DNA of 64,000 nt. It comes from Liolophura sinensis. Taxonomy: Eukaryota > Mollusca > Polyplacophora > Chitonida > Chitonidae. The notes beneath the pieces are model-generated. The model ran no database searches, had not been told where the DNA came from, and was given only the letters and a program-made list of their open reading frames with translations. This document shows, in pieces, positions 35,335 through 48,807 of this stretch. Positions within the stretch are counted from its first letter, which is position 1; every line of letters starts with the position of its first letter. The stretch lies in assembly GCF_032854445.1 (NCBI RefSeq), contig NC_088299.1, positions 7,354,324 through 7,418,323 on the forward strand, given 5' to 3'. Position numbers and translations under genes: made by a program.

Positions 35335-35492
35335 CCCTAATTCCTCAACCTTGAAAATATGAAAGAACAGCTTTCAGTGAAATGTACGCACACTTTAAGT
35401 ACGCTTCACAAAGAGTATAATTTTATTACTCTGCACAGAATAATGCCTTCAGAATATGCTTTAATAAACACCTTGCAAAAATGTACTGTAAT
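35335..35492 (-). mobile_element. TA-target MITE, copy 5 (one end damaged)
   Basis: Left ccctaattcctcaacctt, then the reverse-oriented internal blocks (cttcacaaagagtataattt, ttcagaatatgct, taaacaccttgcaaaaatgt). The right inverted repeat is largely lost. Confidence 0.7.
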
Positions 35493-35891
35493 TTTTAACA
35501 CAGTGTTGATGAAAGGTGTGTTGAGATAAAAACTAATCCTCAACCTCCATCAAAGTTGAGTTGGATCTGGACTTTTTTTAGGTTTTTGGACACGCTGAAA
35601 TTTGAAACGGGGTAAAATCTCAATAGAGCCCATACAACCAAAAGTTTGAAAATCTCGAATTTCAAGGGAAAAATGACACGAAAACAAGAAGTATTTTTGG
35701 AGGAAGTTTTCATTTGTTCTCCCCACTGCAATATGTGTAGATATTTTTCCATCCCTGTATCTACGTGAAGGGTTCTGTTTTTCATTCACTTCAATAGGAG
35801 AGTTTCGAGTTCAAATTCTTTTATGGTTAAAGGTAGAAACAGCCCTACTGTATCATGTGACCTCTGCAAAATATTAAACAACTATTAGTGA

Positions 35892-35970
35892 TTACATTTA
35901 CTATTAATCACATTCACTATTGATCACATTTACTATTAAACACATTTACTATTGATCACATTTACTATAA
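35892..35970 (+). repeat. 16-bp tandem repeat, about 5 units
   Basis: Units acatttactattgatc, acattcactattgatc and acatttactattaaac in a row inside a WDR7 intron. Confidence 0.9.
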
Positions 35971-36460
35971 CATGAGTGTCCAGAAAAAGGTTCAAAACAG
36001 TAATTTAGAGTAGATGAACAATGGAGAAAACTGAGAAGCTATCAAATATTTTGTGAAATTCGGAATTTTCTAAAGGAAAAAGGGGTCAGTTTGAAGGAAA
36101 AAAGGACATGTTTGAAGTATGTCCATAATACTGAGTAATCCATCATGGTACAGAGCTTAAAGAATTAATGGAAATTTACAAATTTAAAGCCTCTCCTCCT
36201 TAAACTGATGCCTTCATTGGGGTTACATATCAAATTTATGGGATTAGAATACAACAAACCAGCTTCTCTTTCACTATAAAATTGCCCCGCCCTACATACT
36301 ATGGTTAAGATGGGTGATCAGTTGGTTAGGAATTGTGGGACACTTTAGGAAGTTTACTGTTCATGGCATAAAAACTTCACTTCATTTTTTCACCATCTAC
36401 ATGTAAGTACAGCAGGGCTATTCATTAAAAATCTCACAAAATTAAAGGTGGACACGTTAC

Positions 36461-36563
36461 CTGACATTTGGAATGTTGCTTGAGCTCGTAGAAGGCCACG
36501 CCTCCATTCCTCGCCCCCACACAGATGCGTCGACTGCTGCTACAGTATGCTACCACACTAAAC
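36461..36563 (-). CDS. WDR7: WDR7 exon with C-terminal WD blade
   Basis: 103 nt (model 1169-1203): GFSVVAYCSSSRRICVGA, then RNGGVAFYELKQHSKCQ. The first base completes AGG (Arg) with the preceding exon. Matches the RIAVGARHG region of vertebrate WDR7 as recalled. Confidence 0.93.
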
Positions 36564-37462
36564 CTGCAGGAGCCAATCAAGTTTGTTAAAATAGTTATTT
36601 AAAGGATATATGAAACGCTTAGTTTTTAATTCTTATTAGGTAGTATATGATGTGGCTTAACATATAAAACTACAAAAAAGCTCATCTTCTTGGGGCTTTA
36701 AACTAGTTTTCATTAGGCCCAAGCAGTCAGTCTGGAAATTAAGTAGTCTGTTGTGTTGATGTCATTGGTGATACATGCAGCTGTCAACACAACTTTGTTA
36801 AGGTGAGAGCTAGAATAAGGGGGTGCTAAGCTGGTCCAGTGTTCTAGGTATGTTTTTTATTTCCAAATATTTCTGTAAGTATCCTATAATTAGTTCATTG
36901 GTGATCAATTATTTCTTGGTATACGATCACAGTCAGGTTTGCAGGCCAGGAAACGGGAGTGCCTTCAGGTACACCTGATAAATCTCCTGACTGAAAGCTG
37001 GAGCAGAATTACCAAGAGCTGGAACTGAACCTACAACCTAACTGGTGATATAGCGGCCCAATTTTAATTTGTGTTTTACAGATGAGCCAACACTATAAAT
37101 CCAAAAACAGAAGAAAAAAAAAATATAAATCAACCTTTTTATTTTGTCCAATCTTAATGTTTTATGATTTTCTTGTTTTTTTCACAGTTTTCTCCTGATG
37201 TAAATACACTGAATATATAAGAGAGGGAAAACTACTGGGAGAGTTTACATTTCTCGGGAATTAGGTGATGTTTTAAGTTTTAGTTCTATTTTTATACCTT
37301 CTTCTGACACTACAAATAGATTCACTCAGCCCATAAAACAAAACAATTAACTGGTGTGTCGAGAAAAGTAACCCAAATTTACCAATACATGTATGTAACA
37401 GAGGATTGAACACTTACATAAAATCCTTACAACGTAAAAGCACTTGAACAAAATATGCTTAC

Positions 37463-37545
37463 CTGCAGATTGAAGGGAAAAGTTCATGTAAACCTTTCAC
37501 TCGTAGCTGTCCTATGTCTAAGCAGTGTACAATTATGTCCATGGT
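37463..37545 (-). CDS. WDR7: WDR7 exon
   Basis: 83 nt (model 1142-1168): TMDIIVHCLDIGQLRVKGLH, then ELFPSIC. Matches the conserved MDIIMYCLEG..KGLQECFPAIC stretch. Acceptor gattgcag, donor TGCAG/GTAAGC. Confidence 0.94.
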
Positions 37546-37835
37546 CTGCAATCACAGAATCAGTTACGACCAAACAAGGACTCAAGAGGCATCTACACGA
37601 CTAACCCAAACGACCATTAATTTCATCCATGATTAACTTGCCCATTTTCCCTAATTCTGAGAGTTCTACTGATTTTAGAAAGGTGTTTTGGGGTTTGCTT
37701 GGAACATGGGATGATATTCTACTGGAAAAGTTTCAGCACCACAAATAACATTTTGTGATATTTATTTACTTCCAAAAATGCACTTTTCTGGACGAAATTT
37801 TCAGTCATTAAGGGTATTTAGTTTTTAATTTCATT

Positions 37836-37948
37836 GCAGTTTTACACTGCACCGAATATTTCATTTGTACGATGACAGCCAGCATTATTGTAGGAGGAAA
37901 CTGGGCAACCCATGACAATCCACAGAGTGTTGGCTGACCTTTCGAAAA
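37836..37948 (-). mobile_element. SINE family A fragment
   Basis: Minus-strand tail and body: agtttcctcctacaataatg, ctggctgtcatcgtac, aatgaaatattcgg. It is followed directly by the unrelated repeat at 37949-38050. Confidence 0.65.
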
Positions 37949-38050
37949 GTGCACATATTTTGGGAAATCAGTTCCCAATCGGGACATATGCAACTGAAAA
38001 ATGGGAAAAAGACCATCAGGGATGGGGCCAAATTTCAGCCGCTGGAGCAT
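37949..38050. repeat. Dispersed repeat shared with 63850-63962
   Basis: Both places have tgggaaatcag, the run from gca to ttg(t)gaaa or tgaaaaatggg, and end in ctggagcata with cgtag or catgta. Only two copies are seen in the window; class unknown. Confidence 0.5.
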
Positions 38051-38187
38051 ACGTAGATAACACCCCGAGGTACCTCAGTGACTGATACATGTGTAGGCTT
38101 AGATGTCATAGACAGAATGATAACAATGCCTGACACCATACAAACTAACAAGTACTTATATTTTGTATTTTAGGCATGTTCCTGCTA

Positions 38188-38490
<303 letters not shown>

Positions 38491-39017
38491 TTAAAGCAAA
38501 ACCACAACTGAAGGACATAATAAATAAATGTCTTCTTTGTAGCTTGTTTACACGTATCAATATAACTTTTTAACCTGAAGTGAGTTTTGTAAATGATCTA
38601 TTGATCTTAGAAAACTTTTCTGATCTAGGTAAGGATTATATCTTGCTACAACTTATATTTGGCAGCAATTCCAGCAAAGAGCTTGCTTTTAGTGGACAAA
38701 ACTTCAGCTCAATAAATACAGTACTGATGTCATGAATTTCTGTAATTTAAGGTAAACTAATATGCACACAGAACATCAATGATGGGACAACCCAATTTTG
38801 TTATTGTGCTCTACATGAATGTAAAACCTGAGCCCAATACATGCAATACTGTTTAAGATACCAGCCCTAACTTTTACTCTGATATTGCTTTCCCTGTTAC
38901 TGGCCACTGATGCTTGGGTTGATTTGACATTAACTATACCTGTACTTAGTACATGTCAGCTGATAATCTACGTTATTTTGGTTATTCATCATACTTGAAA
39001 CAACAGAATGCTCTTTA

Positions 39018-39272
<255 letters not shown>

Positions 39273-39585
39273 CTATATGTAAATCTCAAAATTAGCATGT
39301 CAACTGAAACTCAGCTGACTAAGTGTTGATCTCTAGTTCATTGACATATATCTTGAAAACAAACAGTACACAGATGGTTTCGAAGCGCTGAAAAAAATAA
39401 TAATACAAGCTTACATTTATAGGTTTACATTAAATTCTGGCAAATCACATTTTCCAAACTGCACACTACACCTAACAATTAAAACTGTAGGGCCTACATG
39501 TATGTATTTTCCAAAATTCTGTGAATCAACCAATTTAATCAATGCATAATATTAAGGTCTTCTGCTTGAGTTTGTATCCAGACTA

Positions 39586-39882
<297 letters not shown>

Positions 39883-40214
39883 TCAGTCTTTTTAATGACT
39901 TGGAAACTTTTAATAACAATTGCCATTTCATTCAGGAAAATCCCTTAATATTCCTTATATTATTACCAGATTATTCACATCTTCAAAATTTGTATACATT
40001 CTCGTTTCTCGATTTAAAACCAATACGTGATAATGGTTTATATAAAAATGAAACAATGCACGAAACAGAACGTAATAGTTTTTTAATGGTGGGGTCTATT
40101 TGGTAAAGCTATGAATAAATGTGAAAATATTTTATGAAATACAATCAATCAATACCATCAAGTTCTGACAGAGTTACCTAGAACTGGCTTCAGTCTTCAA
40201 TGACACTGCCTTTG

Positions 40215-40375
40215 TATTTATTTATTTATTTGATCGGTGTTTTCATACTGTATTCAAGTATATTTCACTTAATCGATGGCGGCCAGCATTATGGTGAGAG
40301 AAAATCAAGCAAACCCATGACCAGGTTGCTGGCAGACCTTCCCACATACGACTGGAGAGACAGTCCTTTTGATGG
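40215..40375 (-). mobile_element. SINE family A fragment
   Basis: Minus-strand body: gggaaggtctgccagcaacc, ttctctcaccataatgctgg, ccgccatcgattaagtgaaa and (AAAT)n. It lies in a WDR7 intron. Confidence 0.75.
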
Positions 40376-40443
40376 CACAGCCAACTAGTGCTCTGATAGA
40401 TGTGATATCATTGTTTTCCGATTCCCATTGTGTCATTGCTCAC

Positions 40444-40645
40444 CTCCCAGCACATTATCATCCTCCTCATCGATCTCCTCATCATCCTGCTCTCCCCTGT
40501 GCCCTGGAGGGTCCCCAAACAGACTCAGATGCTTAGCAACATAGGTAGGCAGGGAGGGTGACCACTCATCTACCACGGCCTTTCGCCCTTCAGGACCAAT
40601 CCGACGCAGCTCAGCCAGGAGCAATGCCTGCGCAGCCTCACGAAT
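40444..40645 (-). CDS. WDR7: WDR7 exon with acidic linker
   Basis: 202 nt (model 855-921): IREAAQALLLAELRRIGPEG, then KAVVDEWSPSLPTYVAKHLS and a strongly acidic QDDEEIDEEDDN. REAAQALLLAELRRI is a signature of the family. Confidence 0.95.
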
Positions 40646-40732
40646 CTGAAACAAGGTTTAAACACCAGTCTTAATGTGCACGGGTTCTGAATGCAATGTT
40701 ATCATACTCTGATATTCCCTTCTTCAACTTAG

Positions 40733-40862
40733 CGGATATGTGTTTTACACCGTATTCAAGAATATTTCACTTGTACCATGACGCAGACTTGTGAAGGGAG
40801 AAAATCAGGTTCTGACTATCCCCAGGTTGCTGCTGACAGACCCTTCAACGCATGAGCTGAAA
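40733..40862 (-). mobile_element. SINE family A fragment, diverged
   Basis: Minus-strand: gtctgtcagcagcaacctgg, ttttctcccttcacaag, gtacaagtgaaatattcttg, aatacggtgtaaaacac. Confidence 0.65.
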
Positions 40863-41056
40863 TGAGTACAGTGTTTGTTGAAAATAGGACTTCCTCCCAC
40901 AGACATATCATCAAAATGACAAACATGGACACAAACTTTAATTTCCAGTTGTCTGGATGGGGGAAAACAGTGATGTCAAGCACAGATATCAACCAGAATT
41001 ATTCATGATGGTCAGTATCTACGGTACGGCCACTAATCTCTAGATATACACACCTA

Positions 41057-41422
<366 letters not shown>

Positions 41423-42086
41423 TTAACCACATCAACATATATATGCAACAAAAATATAAATGCACAAAGCAATATTATTGTTTTTTCTCAGTATTAAATA
41501 ACGTGTCATCTGAACAACTAGGGGAAGTATTCATTATCAATTGTGGCTTCAATTTCCATCACATGTTCGGACAATAATTCAGGAACTATGGCAGTGTGAA
41601 AACAAAGTGGTCTGTAATCACAGTTTCACAATGCCAATAGCATTACATATAAAGTCATATGACAACTGTAGCCCACTGGAAAATATTTCCAGCGCTGACA
41701 CATTGGCATGCAGAAATGAAATCCCATGAATTAAATGTGAATTTCAAAACTGATGTTTTGAAATGATACACATCAGCTGACAAAGACCATAATCTAGAAA
41801 ATATTTCAGTTTGTCATCCCAAACTGTAAAGTTTGAGTAAAAATCTAACCACTGCTCTCTGAAAACTTTTTATGTGCATGAATGAAAAGAGTGTTTCGTA
41901 AAAACCAAACATTTCATTGGTAAACCAAATTACTTGGTTTTAATTTTATTTCTAATAAAGCTTGATAAGTTTTTTAGGAACCCAACATTTTGGGAGCCCA
42001 AATGTTTCCTGGAACCTAAAACGGCTGCAGATATTGCTCAAGCTGTACCAGCTTCTCCTACCTACGTGAATTCTTGCTGATCTTAC

Positions 42087-42900
42087 CCAATGTATTTCTT
42101 CACCAATCTCCAGCTGTCAATGAAAGAGGCGTGGTTCATAGTCATCAAGGTGTTAGCCACAGAAATCACACTCAGGAGATGCTGGGTCGTTACCGCCGTC
42201 GAGATCTGCCAGCGACTTTTGGTGGAGAATATCTTCATCACTTCCTGGAAGGACTGTCTTCTCTCATAAGGCTGGAAAGCCTTGGCCGACTGCGGAGAAG
42301 TTATCCCCCCTTGCAGACTCCCACGGCGAGGCTGTTTACCGGGCTCCTGTGCCTCCGCCGACATATCCATGCTTCGCTTCCCGGACGACAGAGTGGACAG
42401 AGTCATTGGCTCAATATTTCCCAGGGAACCTTTACGAGTTTGTTGAATTAGGGTCATTTTTCCACCAGGGGGCGCCGCAGTGACCTGTTTTGGCATGGAT
42501 GCAGCAAACTCTTCTTTGCAGAGGCGTTTGTGCCAGCCAGGTAGCATTAGGGACATATGCCCCTGGCGAGAAAGCAGCCCAAATGAAATGGGACATTTTG
42601 GCTTGACTAGGCCTAGCTTTCCTATACACAGTTTATCAAGGTCTGGGTCCAGCCCCCAGGCATGTAAACACGACATGAGCAGCTGAGCGATCTCCATGGT
42701 GAGGGAGAACGCCGGTACCATCATGGTGGAGGGTCGCTGAGGGGCCGGGCTGTTCTCGTTCTCTGGACATGTCTTAACTTCACCAGAGCCTTGCTGGACA
42801 CCCAGCTCACTGACACCAGGCATTAAATCAGATGCCTCAATCTTGGCCTGGATCTTTTGTCCTACGTTTTCTGCTTTGTCCTTGACCTTGGTGATGAATC
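42087..42900 (-). CDS. WDR7: WDR7 large exon with lineage-specific insert
   Basis: 814 nt (model 508-778). It begins GFITKVKDKAENVGQKIQAK, passes TMEIAQLLMSCLHAWGLDPD, PISFGLLSRQGHMSLMLPG and ends AVTTQHLLSVISVANTLMTM, NHASFIDSW. Between LMLPG and AVTTQ it is about 100 residues longer than I recall for vertebrates. That insert is rich in Ser, Gln and Arg and has RKGS, RRGS and RRQS motifs. Borders: acceptor tctcttag, donor GG/GTAAG. Confidence 0.95.
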
Positions 42901-43635
42901 CTAAGAGATAATGTAACAGGGGTTGAATTTATGGAAAAAGGTTACATCATACATACAAGGTATATAAGGTTGTAAAAAGCAGGTGCAGAGAATATTACAT
43001 TTACATACACATAATTTATCATCATCCAAATTTATATATATATAAAGTTTTGACAGGACATAAGGTACATACTATCACAGACCAAAAATAATCCTCAGAA
43101 ATCAAATTTGTTGCCAGTAAAATGTGATCATAAATCTGTTTGGGATATTTGTACAAGGCCACTGTGGCATGTTTGTGAGTTTTTCAACAAGTGCAGTAAA
43201 ATAAACTGGTTTACCAAGGGATTTGAATGTTTCCAGTTTATCTAAAAGAGCTGACTTCACGTTTGAATTCATTAAAATCCGTATATTTAAGGAATTTAAG
43301 CGCTAATGTGACCTATCCAAAGCCCTAAATAAATGAAAACACTCTGGACAGGATTACACAACATCGCAGGCCAGAACTGAGTCCTCGCTGGTGGCTGTAT
43401 TTTGACAGTTCAGACTTTAGTACATAATGTACAAATACATGTTTTCCTGGCAAAGGGCAATGACTCAAGCGATCAAATAAATAAATAATTTAATTAGGGA
43501 AGTCATCCTCATGAGAAATATATTCTGAATTTGTTTTGTTTATTTATGATGCTGTTCTGTGGATGAACTTTTGTGAAAACCAGGCCCATCCATTTTTGTG
43601 AACAGGGGTTTCCTGTTAACAGTCCTAGTAATGAC

Positions 43636-43770
43636 CTGCTAATTTGGCTTGTGTATCCATGGTATCTGTGCTAGCGGAAGTGGCCTGTCTCTCTCCTTGT
43701 ACCGGCAGGATCCCTAAGGCTTCTAACTCCCCCGGGGACATGAGGGCGTACTCTTCACTCAACAGCTGCA
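43636..43770 (-). CDS. WDR7: WDR7 exon
   Basis: 135 nt (model 463-507): QLLSEEYALMSPGELEALGI, LPVQGERQATSASTDTMD. Conserved start QLL.EE, variable remainder, as in the family. Donor GCAG/GTCATT. Confidence 0.9.
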
Positions 43771-44079
43771 CTGTTAACACACCACAAACACAATCGTGTC
43801 AATGAGATCCTGAAAATATCTGCTTACAATACATGAGGTTCATGGGTCTATACACATGTGGATCTCAGCAATTAGATTTCTTGCCAGCATGTCAGCTGAT
43901 AAGTCACAGGATGTAAGGTATTAAAAAGGAAAGCCTTTTGAAAACCTTTACATTCCTTACAAAAATAAACCCATTTGTCATCAGACTATCTACTGTTTTG
44001 CCTGTTAAACAGAAAACAGTAACAATATGGTGTCTAGCCAAACTTTAAATACATTGTATACATGTAAGTATTGTTTTGT

Positions 44080-44240
44080 CTACTTATCTGATGGGGTTTA
44101 TGCCATACAGATATTTCACTTATATGACACTGGCCAGTCTTATTCTGGGACAAAACCCAGGAGAGCGCATGCTAAATCCACAACCATCCACAGATTGTTG
44201 GCAGACATTCCAATGTATGAAGAGAGAGGAGTCAGCATTA
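44080..44240 (-). mobile_element. SINE family A fragment, diverged
   Basis: Minus-strand: gaatgtctgccaacaatctg, tggatggttgtgg, gggttttgtcccagaataag, tataagtgaaatatctg. Confidence 0.6.
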
Positions 44241-44332
44241 GCTATCACAATAATGCATGAAGCCGTGTCAAAGTTCACAATGGAGGTGGGGTAAACATAT
44301 AGTCAGACAGCAGCGGACTAATGATTGCATAC

Positions 44333-44650
44333 CTATAAGCGCCTCTGTATCAAAGAAGACAACGTGAGCATCAGGATTTTTGGTGTTTGTTCGGACACCC
44401 TGTACAAACATGGGATACGCTTGTGGCTTGACCAGCTCAGACTTAGGCCCATGTTGTTGTTGTGAGGCAGCTTGCTGCGCATGAAGCTTCTGTTTGGCCA
44501 GGTTCTGGAACGTGGCGAAGTTGCGGCGTTTAAGCGCTTGCGTCAGGCTGATGGTGGGATTTGTTAGATTCTCCATGGGTTGAGCGTTCTCGTCACAGTT
44601 GTTAAGGATCTCCTCCGCAGTGATCCCATGAACAACTCTGTCCAGGTGGC
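44333..44650 (-). CDS. WDR7: WDR7 exon after the central WD blades
   Basis: 318 nt (model 357-462): HLDRVVHGITAEEILNNCDE, SLTQALKRRNFATFQNLAKQ, then Gln-rich QQAASQQQHGPK and NPDAHVVFFDTEALI. LDR.V.GITA.EIL and the HV.FFD.EALI end are family hallmarks. Confidence 0.96.
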
Positions 44651-44679
44651 CTGAAATGAACACACAGGTGTTTCATTCA

Positions 44680-44803
44680 TTTGATCATTGTTTAATGGTA
44701 TATTCCAGAATTTCTCACTTACATGATGGCAGTCAGTTGTTTGGGTGGATGAAACATAAGCCACCGACCTTTGGCAAGTTACTGATGAACTTTCCCACAG
44801 ATA
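44680..44803 (-). mobile_element. SINE family A fragment, old
   Basis: Minus-strand: gtaacttgccaaaggtcgg, tggcttatgtttcatccacc, catgtaagtgagaaattctg. Highly diverged. Confidence 0.45.
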
Positions 44804-44837
44804 TGTACACCAAGTGGTCCTAAATGAACATTAAGCT

Positions 44838-44930
44838 GAGCTAATTACCACGTCGACTGCTTGCAGGCTTACTGTCACCAAGGCCTGACGAACAGTGGGA
44901 GAGGAGGAATAGACGATAACCTGTCCATGA
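44838..44930 (-). mobile_element. SINE family C fragment
   Basis: Minus-strand: tattcctcctctcccactgt, caggccttggtgacagtaag, gcagtcgacgtgg. Matches the 5' part of the body at 4765-5035. Confidence 0.55.
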
Positions 44931-46055
44931 ACACACAAATGTTAATAACGCGTGTAGTGCATGCTGTAGCTAATGCATGCATGAAAACAGACAAAGTTAT
45001 CTACCCTAAACTACAGTGTAAGCAAGTGAAAATGTTCTAGCAGAATGGACAGTCTCGTGCAAAATGAACCTCGTTTTGAATTTGAATCAAGTTCCTGTCA
45101 TCCATCTTGGAATGTTGTAATCTGGGAGATTTCCACGGCAATTTTCTTTCATTCAGCCCGAGACGATCGCGTTAGCAAAGGTCTACTTACGAAAACGCCA
45201 TACATCCTATTAGACTTAAACCAGTACACAATTCAAGTAACTTCTCAAATAATTTAGTCCCACCCACGCTCGAATGCTTCCAGTGTTGTTGAGTACATAC
45301 TCCGATTTATCTCTCAGAATATACAAAACTTTCCACAAAAATATTTTTGCCATTAACAAAGTTCAAACCACTAAGCAACTACTTGTTCGCCTTAGAGTGT
45401 GGAGTAAAATCATTAGTTTTACAAAACGCTCTCTAGTCTCTCAATTCCTCCTATGTTTAAAGACAAAGGCTTGGGTATGTGGACTGGAAAGACCACTCAC
45501 TGTCAGCCAACCAATCAGGTAACGCTTAAGTAGGAATCTCCTTAGTTGTCCTGATGCCGGACTGCTCCTCAATGAGCCATATCACTAGGCTACACAAAAA
45601 GGTTAACAACTCGAAGTTCCACAGCTTCGTTTGAGTACACACACACGCATATATATACATGTATATTTCTTTGCTTGTGATACTTTTAGTGCTGCCTAGG
45701 GAGCATAATTATATTATTTACTTATTCTGTGATCACTTGGAGAGAATCTGCCACAGTTTTGGTGGTGCCTAATGCCAAAGTTAGGTAGGCCTATAACAAC
45801 AACAACAACAAAATGTTTCTGTGTACAATGTTACTTGTAAGTCTGTGTTAGGGTAGAAATGTCATTCATCAAAATGTTTCTCTTCTCCAGTCAGAGGAGA
45901 AGACATAACTACCGTCATTTTGTAGAAACAAACTAAGCTAGTTATCTAAATAAGAGAGACAACTGTTTTCATGCGGTTCAACAAAACTGAAGAAAAAAAT
46001 AGGGCCTATAACAAAAACTGATTAAAGAAGACATGCTTGTAGGCTCGGCTATAGG

Positions 46056-46321
46056 CTTATTTATTTATTTGATTGGAGGTTTATGCCGTACCCATGAATA
46101 TTTCACTTATACAACGGCAGCCAGCATAATGGTGGGAGGAAACCGGGCAGAGTCCGTGGGATACCCACGACCATCCGCAGGTTGCTGGGAGACCTTCCCA
46201 CTTACAGCCGGAGAGGAAGCCAGCATGAGCTGGACTTGAAGTCATAGTGACCGCACTGGTGAGAGGTTCCTAGGTCGTTATGCTGAGATAGCGCGCTAAC
46301 CGACTGAGCAACGGAGGCCCC
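46056..46321 (-). mobile_element. Full-length SINE family A (266 bp)
   Basis: Minus-strand: ggggcctccgttgctcagtc and ggttagcgcgct (A box), gcggtcactatgacttcaag (B box), gctggcttcctctccggctg, ccggtttcctcccaccatta, hairpin tail, (AAAT)n. Flanks gctcggctatagg (46043-46055) and gctcaggtatagg (46322-46334) match in 11 of 13. Confidence 0.9.
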
Positions 46322-46589
46322 GCTCAGGTATAGGTCTGCAAACTTTCAACAAATGTACATATATAGGGTGTGATGTTTGTACTGTCTACAAACCATTTTG
46401 CTGTATCATAAAGTTTAAAATTGGGAAAATTCCTTGTGATGTCAATGTTGCATATCAGAAAGGTTACTGAGGATCACAAAGAAGGCAAATTAATATTTTG
46501 GGTTTGTCTTTATTAAGTGTAACTGAAAATACTAAGGAGATTTCAGTTAGAAAACGAAATTATCTAACATCAAAGAATTAGCGAGGGCC

Positions 46590-46775
46590 TAGGTGGCGAT
46601 AGGTGGTCGACACAGTTAAACGTTTCTTGAAGACCTCAATGTGGTGAGCATGTCTTCACATCACATATGGGAATAAAAGTTCTTCACTTAATAACTTGCC
46701 AAATCGCGGTTGCTTACCCCAGGCATTCCAGTTTCCACCATTTATACAAGTGACTTGGTATGTGATATTTCTGCT
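46590..46775 (+). mobile_element. SINE family C fragment
   Basis: Blocks: gcgataggtggtcgacacag, acgtttcttgaagacctc, cttaataacttgccaaatcg, cggttgcttaccccaggcat and tccagtttccaccatt. It supports the view that the 58-bp minisatellite unit is a normal part of family C. Confidence 0.6.
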
Positions 46776-47242
46776 AATTCTTACTCAACTATGGTTTGTT
46801 TATACTGAACTTAAAATAATTCTTATCATATCGAGAATACACACAAAATCTGAAATAAAACATATCTAGTAAATTTCTCAAAAATAGCTTGAACTAACAC
46901 AATGAGTCGATCGCTTTTCCATTCCCATAGTTGTTTAAATGGTTGTTTAATTAAAGGGTACAGTGGCACTGACATATTCATGTAAGGTACCGTGCTTGTG
47001 ATGTTTGGAGATTCTATAGTTCAAAGCACTGAACATACTGACTAAGCCCATGTAACTGGAGACAAACAATCAATTTTGAATGATTATTACTATCACAAAT
47101 TTCCAAAATTATTGATTATTTTAATAAATTTGTGGACTATCACAAACACTCACATACATCAAATATACTCTTAATATGATAGGCATAAGAGTGAAAAAAG
47201 TCCTGTAGACTTAACTTAATTACCATATATTGATTTTAATTT

Positions 47243-48268
47243 CACCCTGAAGGACTACTCAGCAACTAAAACCTTTACAGACTTGAGGATTATACCTAGG
47301 TGAGGTATAGATTTCATGTACACCTCAATGTGAGGCAAAGATGAGGTGTACCTCAAGTACACCTCACCCATATGTGTACACCTCAGATATACATGTAACT
47401 CAGTAAAGAACACTGTTTTAATGAGATAATGTACCTCAGGCACACCTTAGTAGCTTTGAAATAAATAAACACTAAGAAGATGATAGACTTCAGAAACTTT
47501 GAAAGTCAAAAAAAATGAATGAAGTACCTCAGGTACACCTTAGAGACTTGGAAAGTTTCAAAATAAGAAATCAGATTTAGGCATTTTACTCAAACAAAAT
47601 GGTAACTACGAAATTACAAATGTTTGTGCATGTGCAAAGTAGAAATGTGTACTAAATATATACAAGCCTTTGCCACACCTAATACTGATTTCTCATTTTT
47701 TGGTAAATATTGACCAATCAGAGAGCAGGAATATATTTTCCCCTCCTGTGTGGACACATGAAAGATTCTAAATTGCGAGGAAAAGGATTTTCCTTTATTT
47801 CCTAGCTTTTGGAGCTGGAAAGCCTCATGTAAATGTATATCACTGTTGTTGTAACCAGTTGGGGTTTACACACAGGCCTACTGTAAACAAAGAATTGCAC
47901 TTACAAACTTACACCTTGATCTATAATTTATACAGCAAGTATTTACATGTTTGGATGTTCTTTTCTATCAAAATGAAAGTGAAAGTAACGTGTTAATTGT
48001 GAGTTACACACTCAGGTAAATCCATCTTGCCTATAAGCATACACCTCAGCTGTAACTCCTCACCTCAGACATTCAGTTTTTTACCTACTCTTTCTGTGTT
48101 ACACCTCCAATGAGGTGTACTTAAGGTATGCTTGAGGCATTAATTTGCATACCTGGCAGAACCTCAGATAGCCTATACTTCTCACAAACCTCAGATATGT
48201 TACACCTCAATGGTACACCTCTGATGTACCTCAAGTATGTACACCTCCAGTATACCTTATCAGGGTGA
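47243..48268. mobile_element. Possible DNA transposon with subterminal repeats
   Basis: Short imperfect inverted ends (left caccctgaaggactact, right complement caccctgataaggtatact) enclose two clusters of a TACACCTCA/TGAGGTGTA motif at 47295-47545 and 48040-48267. The 440-bp centre has none. The motif occurs at least 15 times in both orientations. No coding sequence or clear target duplication is visible. It lies within a WDR7 intron. Confidence 0.45.
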
Positions 48269-48567
48269 GGTATATATCCTGTGGGTCTTTTGGAAAAGCC
48301 AAAGGCTATCTTATCAGGCAAGAATGAACAGATCAAGCTCTTAGCTAATCTGCATAATCTGTAGAATAATGAATACCAGTACACTGTATTCTTAGCACAA
48401 GGTGTCTACTATTCATCCCGTAAATAATGCACCTTGTACGCACCCAGGCTTTGCCTATTTCATATTAATTATGTTCCAATGACAGGCACGTTGTTCACAA
48501 AAGAATCATTTTTCATGGAAAGTAGAAAGTTAATGTTTTCTTTCCGCTATAATATGCATACCTATTA

Positions 48568-48807
<240 letters not shown>

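Noticed and set aside
47295-48267. TACCTCA motifs as let-7 microRNA target sites
   Set aside because: The motifs lie in an intron, in both orientations, and are part of a longer TACACCTCA pattern; mature-mRNA targeting is not expected.
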